DNA of 64,000 nt, from contig NZ_JAATVU010000020.1 in assembly GCF_013184745.1 (NCBI RefSeq), positions 40,474 to 104,473 on the forward strand. Reading direction: 5' to 3'. Source of the stretch: Mangrovicoccus sp. HB161399. Lineage in GTDB: Bacteria; Pseudomonadota; Alphaproteobacteria; Rhodobacterales; Rhodobacteraceae. The notes beneath the pieces were generated by a model. That model worked only from the letters and a program-made list of their open reading frames with translations. It did not search any database and was not told the origin of the DNA. This document shows, piece after piece, positions 9,066 to 18,166 of the stretch. The position numbers were made by a program, and so were the translations under genes. The first letter of the stretch is position 1. Each line of letters begins with the position of its first letter.

Positions 9066-11639
9066 TCAGAACCGGTCGAGCAGGCGGTTGAGGTAGTCGC
9101 GCTCGGACTCGGGGCGGTCCTGCTCGGTGGAGCGGCGGCGGATCTCGTCCTGAAGGTCGCGGGCGCGGCCTGCGGGCGTCTCCTCGGGCAGCAGCCCGCG
9201 CGACGTCTGCGGATTGCCGTCCTCGCCGGTCAGGCGGCCCAGCGGATCGCGGCCCGAACCTTCCGCCGACTGTCCCTGCTGCCCGCCCGGCTGGCCCTCG
9301 CCGTTCATCTGGTTCTGGGCCATTTCCTCCTGCATCGCCTGCATGCCGTCGCGCAGCGCGTCCATCGCCTCGGCCTGCTGGTCGAGCGCGCCGGCCATGT
9401 CGTTGTCACGCAGCGCCTGCTCGGCGCCCTCCATGGCCCGGCCCGCGCGGTCCAGCGCCTCGTCGGCCGAACCGCTGCCGGGCATGTTCTGCTGCTGGCG
9501 GTTCAGCTCGTCGCGCAGCGCCTGCTGGCGGTCGGCAAGCCCCTGGCTGCCGCCCTGCCCGCCCGGCTGGCCCTGGCCCTGCTCGCCCGACGGACCCTGG
9601 CCCTGCTGGCCGGATTCGCCTTGCCCCTGCTGGCCGGACTGGCCCTGCTGTCCGTCCTGGTTGAACTGGTCCTGCAGCTCGCGGAAGCTCTCGTCCGAAA
9701 GGTCCTGCTGGTCGCGCAGCATCTCCTGCAGGTCGTTCATCGCCTGCTGGCCGGGGCTCGGCTGGCCCTGCCCCTGGCCCTGCGCGATCTGCATGTTCTC
9801 CATCATCCGGCTCAGCATGTCGAGGAGCTGCTGCGCCTCGGCCATCCGGCCTTCCTCCATCAGCTGCTGCAGCCGGTCCAGCATGTCCTGCAGCTGGTCG
9901 CCGGTGATCTCCATCGACTCCTGGTTCTGCGCCTGCTGCTGGCCCTGGTCCTGCTGCTGCTCGGCAAGCTGGCGCATGTAGTCCTGCATCGCCTCGCGCA
10001 GTTCCTTCATCAGGTCGGCGATTTCCTCCTCGGAGGCGCCGTTCTTCATCGCCTCGCTCAGGCGCTCCTGCGCGCGGCGCAGACGGTCCATGGCGTTGGA
10101 CAGGTCGCCATCCTCGATCCTCAGCGCCAGATCCCACAGCGCGTCGGCAATCTCGTCGCGGGTCTCGGCCGACAGGCCCGGCCCGTGCCGCAGCGAGGCC
10201 TCGAGCCCGCGCACCGCGAAGCGCAGCCGCAGGTAGTCGGTCTCGGCCTTGAACAGCCCCTCGGGCCGGTGCGAGATCGCCCGCAGCACCATCGCCACCT
10301 CGGCGGCATTGGAGCGGTTCCACAGCAGCGCCTGGCGCTGCTCGATGATCGCCTTGGCCAGCGGCACGAAGAAGCGGCGGCCCGGCAGCACGGCCGAGAG
10401 CGGCTCGGACCGGCCGGCCTGGCCGACAGCGTCCTCGACCTCCAGCCGCAGCGCGACGGGCAGGTTGGCCCAGGGATGCTTCGACAGGTTCTCGGCGAGA
10501 ACCTCCTCGAAATCCGCGCGGTTGCCGGAAATCGGCATCGGCAGGTCGATCACCAGGGGCTCGCGCGGCTCCGGGTCCACCGCGCGGCCGTAGCGGCGGT
10601 CGACCGCGCCCAGATCCAGCGTCACCAGCGCACGGCCGCGCTCCACGCCGAAATCGTCGGAGGCGGCGAAGGGCAGCGACATCTCGCCGGCCGCATCGGC
10701 GTCCAGCGCGCCGCGCACCGACACCGCGGGCGGCGCGTCGGGCGTCACCTCGAAATGCCAGCGGCGGCCGCCGGGACCGTCGATGGCGATGGCCCCGGAC
10801 TGGGCGACCTCGAAATCCTGTACCGGATCGGTGACGCTGCCGATGCCGTCGGTGCGGCCCGAGACGGTCTCGGACAGGGTCAGCGCACCGACTTCGCCAT
10901 AGAGCCGGACCATCACCTTGGAGCCGCGCGGCACCGACACGCCCTCTTCGGGCAGGTCGGAGAGATACAGGCTCGGCTGGCCGGTATAGCGCGGCGGCTC
11001 GATCCAGCCTTCCCAGGTCGGCCCGACCGCCAGCGCGTCGGCCTGGCCCGGCGCCATCCCCGCGATCGTGTCGGCCTTCCAGATGGAGCCGAAGAGCAGC
11101 CCGGTCGCGAAGAGCATCAGAGCGACATAGCGCAGGCCGAACGGGTCGAAGCGGTTGAGATTGACGTCCGGACGGACCGGCTTCGCGCCGCGCAGCCGTT
11201 CGGACATGCGGGCGCGGTGGGCCTCCCAGACCGCGCGGGAGGATTCGTCGTCCGCCCCGATCGCCTGGGTGTCGCGCAGCGCGGCCAGCGGACGCCCGGG
11301 CAGGGTCGAATCGAGCCGCGCCCGGGCCTCGGCCGCCGTCGGAATGCGGAACTTGCGCAGGCCGTTGACCAGCGCCGCGACCGCCGCCAGCGGCGCCGCG
11401 ACCAGCCCGACCCAGACGACTTCGATCGCCGCGACGTCGTGCAGCCCCAGCATCACGACCGCGCTGGCCGCGAGGCAGACCGCCCAGAACGGCCAGAAGC
11501 AGCGCAGGATGCGCTCCGCCAGCAGCCCCGCGCGGGTCAGCGCCAGCGTTCCCCGCAGGCGGTCCGGGATCGGCTCGGATTCGGGTCTGTCGTCGGACAA
11601 GGCACATGCTCCGGTCTGTCCTGCCCAGAGTTCGGGCAA
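9066..11639 (-). CDS. DUF4175 / TIGR02302 family membrane protein
   Basis: Up to 857 residues. Two N-terminal hydrophobic helices (WPFWAVCLAASAVVMLGL and the adjacent VVWVGLVAAPLAAVAALV), a further one around ALMLFATGLLFGS, a long periplasmic-type domain, and a strongly Gln/Glu/Gly-rich low-complexity C-terminus with coiled-coil character. This matches the alphaproteobacterial TIGR02302 family, whose function is not established. The start is uncertain: the frame opens at TTG 11639 and another in-frame TTG precedes SDDRPESE at about residue 15. Its place directly downstream of lysA is the normal order in Rhodobacterales. Confidence 0.85.
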   Translation of the reverse strand: MPELWAGQTGACALSDDRPESEPIPDRLRGTLALTRAGLLAERILRCFWPFWAVCLAASAVVMLGLHDVAAIEVVWVGLVAAPLAAVAALVNGLRKFRIPTAAEARARLDSTLPGRPLAALRDTQAIGADDESSRAVWEAHRARMSERLRGAKPVRPDVNLNRFDPFGLRYVALMLFATGLLFGSIWKADTIAGMAPGQADALAVGPTWEGWIEPPRYTGQPSLYLSDLPEEGVSVPRGSKVMVRLYGEVGALTLSETVSGRTDGIGSVTDPVQDFEVAQSGAIAIDGPGGRRWHFEVTPDAPPAVSVRGALDADAAGEMSLPFAASDDFGVERGRALVTLDLGAVDRRYGRAVDPEPREPLVIDLPMPISGNRADFEEVLAENLSKHPWANLPVALRLEVEDAVGQAGRSEPLSAVLPGRRFFVPLAKAIIEQRQALLWNRSNAAEVAMVLRAISHRPEGLFKAETDYLRLRFAVRGLEASLRHGPGLSAETRDEIADALWDLALRIEDGDLSNAMDRLRRAQERLSEAMKNGASEEEIADLMKELREAMQDYMRQLAEQQQDQGQQQAQNQESMEITGDQLQDMLDRLQQLMEEGRMAEAQQLLDMLSRMMENMQIAQGQGQGQPSPGQQAMNDLQEMLRDQQDLSDESFRELQDQFNQDGQQGQSGQQGQGESGQQGQGPSGEQGQGQPGGQGGSQGLADRQQALRDELNRQQQNMPGSGSADEALDRAGRAMEGAEQALRDNDMAGALDQQAEAMDALRDGMQAMQEEMAQNQMNGEGQPGGQQGQSAEGSGRDPLGRLTGEDGNPQTSRGLLPEETPAGRARDLQDEIRRRSTEQDRPESERDYLNRLLDRF

Positions 11640-11746
11640 GAGGTTCCGGAAACGATAACGCGGATTTGTCCACCGTCAAAGAGGCCGCTTGGCCGCCCCC
11701 TCTGACAGGCGCGTGAACGGGCGGTGATCCGCCCGCCGCCCTGAAT

Positions 11747-13024
11747 TCAGGCGTCGCCGTCCAGCCACGCCGGCACCGCGTCGCGGGCGATGATCTCCTC
11801 GAAGCTGGGGCGGCGGCGGATCACCGCCCAGTCGCTGCCCTGGACCAGGACTTCGGGAATCAGCGGCCTGGTGTTGTATTCCGAGGCCATGACGGCGCCA
11901 TAGGCACCCGCCGAGCGGAAGGCGACCAGGTCGCCCGGCGCGCAGGGCGCGAGGTCGCGGCCGCGGGCGAAGGTGTCGCCGGTCTCGCAGACCGGACCCA
12001 CCACGTCGTAGCGCGCCTGCTCGGAGGCCGGCGCCGGCTCCGCCAGCGGCACGATGTCGTGATGGGCGTCATACATCGACGGCCGCACGAGGTCGTTCAT
12101 CGCGGCGTCGAGAATCAGGAAGGTGCGGTCCTCGCCCTCCTTCACGTAGATCACCTCGGAGACCAGCACCCCGGCATTGCCGGAGATCAGCCGGCCGGGC
12201 TCGATCTCCACCTCGCAGCCGAGATGGCCGACCTCCTCCTGCACCATCGCGCCGTAGTCGAGCGGCAGCGGCGGCGCGGCGTTCGAGCGGGTGTAGGGAA
12301 TGCCCAGGCCCCCGCCCAGGTCGAGCCGCCGGATGTCGTGGCCCGCGGCGCGCAGCTCCTCCGTCAGCGCGGCAACCTTGCGGTAGGCCAGGCGGAACGG
12401 CTCCAGGTCGGTCAGCTGGCTGCCGATATGGACGTCGATGCCGACCACCTCCAGCCCCGGCAGCGAGGCGGCCAGCGCATAGACCTCCTTCGCGCGGGAG
12501 ATCGGGATGCCGAACTTGTTCTCCGACTTGCCGGTCGCGATCTTGGCATGGGTCTTGGCGTCCACGTCGGGATTCACCCGCACGGCGATCGGCGCGGTCA
12601 CGCCCAGCGAGACGGCCACCTCGGACAGCGCGCGCATCTCGGGCTCGCTCTCGACGTTGAACTGGCGGATGCCGCCCTCGAGGGCGGTGCGCATCTCGCC
12701 GCGGGTCTTGCCGACGCCGGAAAACACGATCCGGTCTCCGGAAACACCCGCCGCCCTGGCGCGCGCGTATTCGCCGCCCGAAACCACGTCCATGCCCGCG
12801 CCCGCCTGGCCCAGCAGCCGCAGGATCGCCTGGTTGGAATTCGACTTCACCGCGAAGCAGACAAGGTGCGGCATGCCCGACAGCGCCTCGTCGAACAGCC
12901 GGTAATGGCGCAGCAGCGTCGCCGCGGAATAGCAGTAGAAGGGCGTGCCGACCTCGGCCGCGATCGCTTCCAGCGGCACGTCTTCGGCATGAAGCCTGCC
13001 GTCGCGGTAGAGAAAATGGTCCAT
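11747..13024 (-). CDS. lysA: Diaminopimelate decarboxylase
   Basis: 425 residues. It decarboxylates meso-diaminopimelate to L-lysine, the last step of lysine synthesis (PLP-dependent, fold-type III). The PLP lysine is K60 in CFAVKSNSN. Other family marks are VDVHIGSQLTDL, the glycine-rich LDLGGGLGIPY phosphate-binding loop, and GPVCETGDTFA, which supplies the catalytic Cys of the partner subunit. I chose the ATG at 13024 (MDHFLYRDGRL), preceded by GAGGG, over an upstream frame extension. It is separated from the two lipoprotein genes by an inserted peptidase and an opposite-strand gene, which is unusual for this locus. Confidence 0.97.
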   Translation of the reverse strand: MDHFLYRDGRLHAEDVPLEAIAAEVGTPFYCYSAATLLRHYRLFDEALSGMPHLVCFAVKSNSNQAILRLLGQAGAGMDVVSGGEYARARAAGVSGDRIVFSGVGKTRGEMRTALEGGIRQFNVESEPEMRALSEVAVSLGVTAPIAVRVNPDVDAKTHAKIATGKSENKFGIPISRAKEVYALAASLPGLEVVGIDVHIGSQLTDLEPFRLAYRKVAALTEELRAAGHDIRRLDLGGGLGIPYTRSNAAPPLPLDYGAMVQEEVGHLGCEVEIEPGRLISGNAGVLVSEVIYVKEGEDRTFLILDAAMNDLVRPSMYDAHHDIVPLAEPAPASEQARYDVVGPVCETGDTFARGRDLAPCAPGDLVAFRSAGAYGAVMASEYNTRPLIPEVLVQGSDWAVIRRRPSFEEIIARDAVPAWLDGDA

Positions 13025-13100
13025 GGGCGCGCCCTCGTTGTCCAAGCCGCGCGCTTGATAGCAGGGACGGCGGCGGATGCAATCGCCGCCGTCCCGGGCG

Positions 13101-13823
13101 TCAGGCTTCGTTGGTGGTCAGCTTGAAATCCGCCGCCGAGGTCACGACCTTGCGCGGATAGGGCCCGTCCTCCAGCGGTAGCCGCGCGCCGAGCAGCCGG
13201 TCCTTCTTGATCGACGACACGCTAACCTTGTTGGACTGGTTGCCCCCCAGCACGTGATAGGTGTCGGCGTCCTCGGAATAGTAGAACCCGACATGGCCCG
13301 AGGTGCCCGAGCGCGTGCCGCGCCAGAAGACCAGGACCGATCCGAAGCAGGGATCGACGTCATGGCCGAATTTCATCCAGTTGCGCGCCAGATACGGGTT
13401 CGCCGGCAGGCCGGCCTCGGGCAGCGCGACCGCGATGCATGTCTCCACGAAATCGCCGCACCAGGGCAGCTGCGCCGGATCTCCCAAGGTCTTCCCGTCC
13501 GATTTCAGGAACTTGCGCAGCTCGGCATTGTCCAGCCCCTCGTGCAGCCCGCGCTTGCGCAGCGCCAGCTCCATCCAAGGGAACCGGTCCAGCAATTCCG
13601 GGCTCGGCTCCTTGGGGCCCTCGGCCGCCGCCGCCGCGCCGCCCGGCCCGCCGCGCAGCATCGCGACCGTCGCTGCGTTCAGCGTTCCGGTCGCGGGCAG
13701 CCCCCGCGCGTTCTGGAAGGCAACCACCGCCCGGCGGGTGTTGCGCCCCCAGAGCCCGTCCGGCTGTCCCGGATCGAACCCATGGGCCACGAGGCGGCGC
13801 TGGGACCATTCGATGAAGTTCAT
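13101..13823 (-). CDS. Peptidoglycan-binding, TIGR02594/CHAP-type cysteine peptidase
   Basis: 240 residues with two modules. Residues 1-58 are a PG_binding_1 domain (LVAHGFDPGQPDGLWGRNTR). After an Ala/Pro linker, residues 80-215 form a CHAP/NlpC-like domain of the TIGR02594 type: probable nucleophile C122 in LPWCGDFVETC, catalytic His H177 in SGHVGFY, and a polar GGNQSN at 193-198. Such proteins are usually cell-wall hydrolases or phage-type endolysins. There is no signal peptide, which fits an endolysin or a holin- or SAR-exported enzyme. It sits with an opposite-strand membrane protein inside the otherwise conserved argH-lysA locus, so it may be acquired. Confidence 0.82.
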   Translation of the reverse strand: MNFIEWSQRRLVAHGFDPGQPDGLWGRNTRRAVVAFQNARGLPATGTLNAATVAMLRGGPGGAAAAAEGPKEPSPELLDRFPWMELALRKRGLHEGLDNAELRKFLKSDGKTLGDPAQLPWCGDFVETCIAVALPEAGLPANPYLARNWMKFGHDVDPCFGSVLVFWRGTRSGTSGHVGFYYSEDADTYHVLGGNQSNKVSVSSIKKDRLLGARLPLEDGPYPRKVVTSAADFKLTTNEA

Positions 13824-14010
13824 CTTCTCCCCCTTTCCGCGGCATTCCGTCCGCGTGAACCCAGTCTGCCAGCCGGGGGAGCACCGGGCCAGTCAGATTT
13901 TCCCTTCGTCGACCTTGGGAAGGGACGGGAACGCCTCCATGGCGGACGGACCGCGCGGCGCCCATATTGGCAGGCATCCCTGTCCCGTTGCCCCGATCCG
14001 GAGCCTGCCG

Positions 14011-14670
14011 ATGCCCCGCCTTCTGTCCCTGCCCTTCCGCCTCCTCGGCAGCCTCCGCCGGATGGTCCTGCTCTGCCTGCTGCTCCTGTCGCTGGCGCTC
14101 AACGTCGCCACCGTCACATCGACGGCGGTGTTCACCGCGGTTTCGGGGGCGGTTTCGGCGGTGAGCGGGGTCTCGACCGTGGCGGCCCGGGCCGCTGCCG
14201 AGCGGCAGGCACGGCGGCAGGCCGTGAAGCGCACGAGCCGAACCGTCACCAAACGGCTTGCCCGCACGGCGGCGCGCAGCTCCGCCTCGGCCTTCGGCGA
14301 GGCGATCCCCGTGGCAGGCGCAGCGGTGGTGGCGGCCGCGCTGGCCTGGGAGATTTCCGATGCCTGCGCCATGGCGCGTGACATGGCGGTTCTGGAAGCG
14401 CAGCTCGACGATCCGGCGGTCGATCCGGCAACGGTGGCCTTCTCCTGCGCGGATCTGATCCCCGAGGCCGAAGACCTGCCCTCGGCGTCCGAGCTGATGG
14501 CAGGTGCCGCAGCTGCCCCGGGCAAAGCCTGGGAGGCCGCGCAGGCGGCGTATGGCGGCCTGCCGGATCTGACGGCGGCCGCGGGTCTGATGTACGATGC
14601 GGCCGCGGAGTCGTCCGGCAAGGCCTGGGAGGCCATGCGCGGCTATCTCCAGAAGCTGTTCAGCGACTGA
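14011..14670 (+). CDS. Hypothetical membrane protein
   Basis: 219 residues from ATG 14011. The N-terminus has one strongly hydrophobic helix (MVLLCLLLLSLALNVATV), then a basic Arg/Lys-rich segment with many Thr (QAVKRTSRTVTKRLARTA), a second hydrophobic stretch (AIPVAGAAVVAAALAWEI) and an Ala-rich helical C-terminus. I do not recognise a family. It runs against its neighbours and its 3' end overlaps the small lipoprotein gene by 11 bp. Longer upstream in-frame starts exist but would read through the peptidase promoter region. Coupling to the divergent peptidase is possible but unproved. Confidence 0.6.
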   Translation: MPRLLSLPFRLLGSLRRMVLLCLLLLSLALNVATVTSTAVFTAVSGAVSAVSGVSTVAARAAAERQARRQAVKRTSRTVTKRLARTAARSSASAFGEAIPVAGAAVVAAALAWEISDACAMARDMAVLEAQLDDPAVDPATVAFSCADLIPEAEDLPSASELMAGAAAAPGKAWEAAQAAYGGLPDLTAAAGLMYDAAAESSGKAWEAMRGYLQKLFSD

Positions 14671-14830
14671 AGCTGCTGCCGGCAACGCCCATCGAGGCGC
14701 TGCCGCTGACGGTCACGCCCGGGCGCCTGGCCGCGGTCTCTTCCTGCTGCTGCGGCTGCGGCTTCAGCGGCGGGCCGTCGACGCCGCAGGCGGCCAGCAG
14801 CGCCAGCGCGGCAAGCGCCAGGAGCCGCAT
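14660..14830 (-). CDS. Tiny lipoprotein of the argH-lysA locus (LptM-like)
   Basis: 56 residues: [15 protein letters not shown] gives a signal peptide with a good lipobox (L-A-A-C15), followed by a short Pro/Gln-rich tail. A small lipoprotein between argH and lysA is a standard feature of alphaproteobacteria and resembles LptM/YifL, which in enterobacteria helps LptD mature; the functional transfer is inference. The ATG overlaps the stop of the upstream lipoprotein gene (TGATG), indicating translational coupling. Confidence 0.72.
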   Translation of the reverse strand: MRLLALAALALLAACGVDGPPLKPQPQQQEETAARRPGVTVSGSASMGVAGSSFSR

Positions 14831-15123
14831 CAGAAGCCCACCCGCCAGCCGCCGCGGCCGATGCCGACCCGGACCGGCGTGTTGCCGACATGCACCGAGG
14901 CCGAAGGACCGCCGGTGCCGACGGAGACATCGACATTGCGGGTGTCGATCACGTCGACCGAGGCATAGGCGCCGTTGGTCGAGACGCCCGCATTGACGCG
15001 TCCCGATTCCACTCCGGCCCGCGCCGAGGCGCCGCCGGAGCCGACCGAGCCGCCGACATCCGGATGCACCGGCGCACAGGCGGCCGTCGCTGCCAGCAGC
15101 AGGGCCGCCAGGATTGCTCTCAT
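14830..15123 (-). CDS. Small putative lipoprotein downstream of argH
   Basis: 97 residues. Signal peptide [16 protein letters not shown] with a lipobox-like T-A-A-C16 (the -3 position is not the usual Leu, so lipidation is likely but not certain). The mature part is Gly/Ser/Val-rich with alternating beta-type patterns ([16 protein letters not shown]). No family is recognised. Its ATG overlaps the argH stop (ATGA) and its own stop overlaps the next lipoprotein start, so argH and both lipoproteins form one translationally coupled unit. Confidence 0.7.
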   Translation of the reverse strand: MRAILAALLLAATAACAPVHPDVGGSVGSGGASARAGVESGRVNAGVSTNGAYASVDVIDTRNVDVSVGTGGPSASVHVGNTPVRVGIGRGGWRVGF

Positions 15124-16511
15124 CCCAGAATCTCCTTCCAGCGGGCGATCTGGATCCGCACCTGGTCAGGCGCGGTCCCGCCGTAACTCTGGCGGCTGGC
15201 AACCGAGTTGTGAACCCCGAGGACGCCGAAAACCGCCTCCGTGATGCCCGGATGGACCGAGTGCATCTGCTCGAGGCTCAGCTCCGGCAGGTCGATGCCC
15301 GCGTTTTCGGCAAGCGCGACGAGGCTGCCGGTGACATGATGCGCCTCGCGGAAGGGCAGGCCCAGCTCGCGCACCAGCCAGTCGGCCAGATCGGTCGCGG
15401 TCGAGAAGCCCGCCGAGGCGGCCTTTTCCAGCGCGGGCGTGTTCGCGGTCATGTCGCGGACCATGCCCTCCATCGCGGCCAGCGCCAGCATCAGCGTGTC
15501 GGCGGCATCGAAGACCTGTTCCTTGTCCTCCTGCATGTCCTTCGAATAGGCCAGCGGCAGGCCCTTCATGACGGTCAGCAGGGCGACCATCGCGCCGGTG
15601 ATCCGCGCGACCTTGGCACGGATCAGCTCGGCCGCGTCCGGGTTGCGCTTCTGCGGCATGATCGAGGACCCGGTGGAGAAGCGGTCGGACAGCTTGACGA
15701 ACCGGAACTGCGCCGAGGACCAGATGACCAGCTCTTCGGCGAAGCGCGACAGGTGCGTCGCGCAGATCGACGAGGCCGCCAGGAATTCCAGCGCGAAGTC
15801 GCGGTCCGACACGGCGTCGAGCGAGTTCGCCATCGGCCGGTCGAAGCGCAGCGCCTCGGCGGTCATGTGGCGGTCGATCGGGAAGGACGTCCCGGCCAGC
15901 GCGGCGGCGCCCAGCGGGCATTCGTTCATCCGCTTGCGCGCGTCGCGGAACCGGCTGAGGTCGCGGGCGAACATTTCCACATAGGCCATCATGTGATGGC
16001 CCCAGGTCACCGGCTGCGCGGTCTGGAGGTGGGTGAAGCCCGGCATCACCCAGCCCGCCCCGGCCTCGGCCTGGGCGACGAGCGCCTTCATGAGCGCCAG
16101 CAGCCCGATTTCGGCGGCGTCGCACTGGTCGCGGACCCAGAGACGGAAGTCGGTCGCGACCTGGTCGTTGCGGCTGCGCGCGGTGTGCAGCCGGCCGGCA
16201 GCCGGACCGACGATCTCGGTCAGGCGGCTTTCAACATTCATGTGGATGTCTTCCAGCGCGGTGGAAAACACCAGTTTCCCGGCCTCGATTTCTGACAAGA
16301 CGGTGAGCAGGCCTTCCCGCATGGCCTCGGCCTCGCTAGGGTCCACGATGCCCGTGGCCGCCAGCATGGCCGCATGGGCGCGCGACCCTTCGATGTCCTG
16401 GGACGCCAGCCGCTGGTCGAAACCGATCGAGGCGTTGATCGCCTCCATGATCGCATCCGGTCCGGCGGCGAAGCGTCCGCCCCACATGGCGTTCTGGGTC
16501 TTGTCAGTCAT
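15120..16511 (-). CDS. argH: Argininosuccinate lyase
   Basis: 463 residues, full length. It cleaves argininosuccinate to arginine and fumarate, the last step of arginine synthesis, as a cytosolic homotetramer of the fumarase/aspartase superfamily. The signature loop [12 protein letters not shown] is present, with [12 protein letters not shown] and the TFLHLQ-type helix ([11 protein letters not shown]) supplying the other active-site stretches. Only 31 bp separate its start from the divergent tlpA gene, so promoter elements must overlap coding sequence. Confidence 0.98.
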   Translation of the reverse strand: MTDKTQNAMWGGRFAAGPDAIMEAINASIGFDQRLASQDIEGSRAHAAMLAATGIVDPSEAEAMREGLLTVLSEIEAGKLVFSTALEDIHMNVESRLTEIVGPAAGRLHTARSRNDQVATDFRLWVRDQCDAAEIGLLALMKALVAQAEAGAGWVMPGFTHLQTAQPVTWGHHMMAYVEMFARDLSRFRDARKRMNECPLGAAALAGTSFPIDRHMTAEALRFDRPMANSLDAVSDRDFALEFLAASSICATHLSRFAEELVIWSSAQFRFVKLSDRFSTGSSIMPQKRNPDAAELIRAKVARITGAMVALLTVMKGLPLAYSKDMQEDKEQVFDAADTLMLALAAMEGMVRDMTANTPALEKAASAGFSTATDLADWLVRELGLPFREAHHVTGSLVALAENAGIDLPELSLEQMHSVHPGITEAVFGVLGVHNSVASRQSYGGTAPDQVRIQIARWKEILG

Positions 16512-16542
16512 CGGGTCCGTCCCTCGGGAGAATAAGGTCGCA

Positions 16543-17103
16543 ATGAAGCTCGTCTGGTCCGTCGCCCTCTACACCGCGCTTGCCGCCAGCGCAAATCCGG
16601 GTCTCGCCGATCCGGGTATCGAGGCGCTGCGCGAGGGCAGCCTCAAGAAGCTGGTCGTGCATTCGGAGCCCAAGCCCGCCTCGCTGACCGCCTTCGAGAC
16701 CTTCGACGGCGCGCCGGTCTCGCTGGAGGACTACCGCGGCCAGGTGGTCCTGCTGAACTTCTGGGCGACCTGGTGCGCGCCCTGCCGCAAGGAAATGCCC
16801 GCGCTCGACGCGCTGCAGAAGGACCTGGGCGGCGAGGACTTCCAGGTGGTGACCGTGGCCACCGGCCGGCAGCCCCCGGCGGCGATCCGGCGGTTCTTCG
16901 AGGAAACCGGGGCGACGTCGCTGCCGATGCACCGCGACCCGAAGATGGCGCTGGCCCGCGACATGGCGGTGCTGGGCCTGCCGGTGACGGTGCTGCTGGA
17001 CCGCGGCGGCAACGAGATCGCCCGCCTGCAGGGCGATGCCGAATGGGACGGCGAGAGCGCCCGCGCCATCATCGCCGCGGCAACCGGCGACGGAGAAAGC
17101 TGA
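16543..17103 (+). CDS. tlpA: TlpA-family thiol:disulfide oxidoreductase
   Basis: 186 residues. An N-terminal signal peptide (cleavage likely after the [11 protein letters not shown] region) and a thioredoxin fold with the redox pair C78-A-P-C81 in [15 protein letters not shown], plus the cis-proline loop GLPVTVLLD. TlpA-like proteins reduce apo-cytochrome or oxidase copper-site thiols in the periplasm. Divergence from argH is the usual alphaproteobacterial arrangement. Confidence 0.9.
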   Translation: MKLVWSVALYTALAASANPGLADPGIEALREGSLKKLVVHSEPKPASLTAFETFDGAPVSLEDYRGQVVLLNFWATWCAPCRKEMPALDALQKDLGGEDFQVVTVATGRQPPAAIRRFFEETGATSLPMHRDPKMALARDMAVLGLPVTVLLDRGGNEIARLQGDAEWDGESARAIIAAATGDGES

Positions 17104-17201
17104 CTCCCTCCGCTTCCTCAAGCCTCTGAAAACCATTGTGCCGGACCGGCCTGGCCAGCGCCGGGCGGGCGCATTCGGCCGGAAACTTGCCTCCGCAGGC
17201 A

Positions 17202-17229
17202 TAAGCGCGCGCTTATAAGCCCCGGCTTA
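17202..17229. promoter_or_regulatory. Two abutting TAAGC-N4-GCTTA dyads, candidate operator
   Basis: Two perfect-armed 14-bp inverted repeats lie end to end: TAAGCGCGCGCTTA at 17202-17215 and TAAGCCCCGGCTTA at 17216-17229. Their centres are 14 bp apart. They sit about 103 bp before the PepSY gene and after the tlpA stop, with nothing else in the gap. This is the form expected for two adjacent dimer sites. The LuxR-type regulator at the end of the same operon is one possible ligand; that is inference. Confidence 0.55.
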
Positions 17230-17331
17230 AGCGGCAAGCCAATGGGAAACCTGCCCCGGCACCGGCAGATGGGCTGCAGCCGACAGCGATGTCCGCTTCG
17301 GCTCTTACCGATTTCAAAACCGGAGCTTCCC

Positions 17332-17586
17332 ATGAAAGTCTACGCAGCCGCCCTCCTAGCCACTCTCGCCGCCGGTGCAGCCTTCGCCGGGGACCTGACC
17401 CCGCAATCGATGCTGGGCCACACCGAGGACGAGGTGAAGGCCACGCTCGTGTCGATGGGCTACGAAGTCCGCAAGATCGAGGACGAAGACGGCAAGATCG
17501 AAGCCTACATCGTCAAGGACAAGCAGATGGGCGAGGTCTATGTCGACCCGGCCTCCGGCGTGGTCTCCAAGCTCAGCATGAAGTGA
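17332..17586 (+). CDS. Secreted PepSY-domain protein
   Basis: 84 residues. Signal peptide MKVYAAALLATLAAGAAFA, then one PepSY domain (EVKATLVSMGYEVRKIEDED and a YVDPASGVVSKLSMK end). PepSY modules are periplasmic and often accompany redox or metal proteins. The protein is the first of three closely spaced genes with a b-type cytochrome and a membrane-bound LuxR-type protein. The ATG at 17332 is chosen because it yields the complete signal peptide; upstream frame extension has none. Confidence 0.85.
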   Translation: MKVYAAALLATLAAGAAFAGDLTPQSMLGHTEDEVKATLVSMGYEVRKIEDEDGKIEAYIVKDKQMGEVYVDPASGVVSKLSMK

Positions 17587-17593
17587 TCCGGCC

Positions 17594-18166
17594 ATGGCCG
17601 CGACAGGCACAACTCTCGGGCGCTCCGGCGCCCGCGACGTGAAGGTGTGGGATCCGCTGGTTCGGATCGTGCACTGGAGCGTCGCGCTGATCGTCCTCGC
17701 GAACGGCTATCTCGACAATCCCGAGAAGGACCTCCACCACTGGCTGGGCTACACGGCCGCGGGGCTGGTCGCGCTGCGGCTGGTCTGGGGGCTGGTCGGC
17801 ACCCGCCATGCCAGGCTCTCGTCCTTCCCGCCAAGCCCCGGCCGTGCGCTGCGCCACCTGCGCGACCTCCGCCAGGGCAGCCGCGACACCCACCTGTCCC
17901 ACAATCCGCTGGGCGCCTTCATGGTCTACAACCTGTGGTTCACGCTGGCCGCGCTGGCCGTCACCGGCTACATGATGGGCATGCTCCGCTTCTTCGGCAT
18001 GGACTGGGTGAAGGAAATGCACGAGCTGGCCTTCGACTGGCTGATCTTCTCGGTGATCCTGCATCTCGCGGGCGTCGCCTTCGACAGCTGGCGCACGCGC
18101 GTGCCGCTGATCCGCGCCATGATCACCGGCCGGAAATCGATTCCCCACGGGATCGAGGCCGAATGA
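17594..18166 (+). CDS. Cytochrome b561-type membrane protein
   Basis: 190 residues with four predicted transmembrane helices (around 26-40, 50-68, 108-130, 146-165). Candidate haem ligands are H27 (RIVHWSVAL), H48/H49 (LHHWLGY), H143 (MHELAF) and H157 (ILHLAG), the pattern of di-haem cytochrome b/b561 domains in the inner membrane. It begins 7 bp after the PepSY gene and its stop overlaps the next start (ATGA). The likely role is transmembrane electron transfer with the PepSY protein as a periplasmic partner; substrates are unknown. Confidence 0.88.
   Translation: MAATGTTLGRSGARDVKVWDPLVRIVHWSVALIVLANGYLDNPEKDLHHWLGYTAAGLVALRLVWGLVGTRHARLSSFPPSPGRALRHLRDLRQGSRDTHLSHNPLGAFMVYNLWFTLAALAVTGYMMGMLRFFGMDWVKEMHELAFDWLIFSVILHLAGVAFDSWRTRVPLIRAMITGRKSIPHGIEAE

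Noticed and set aside
9621..11705. 694-codon plus-strand frame opposite the DUF4175 gene
   Set aside because: Leu/Arg/Gln-rich shadow of a real gene with the opposite codon bias; no family pattern.
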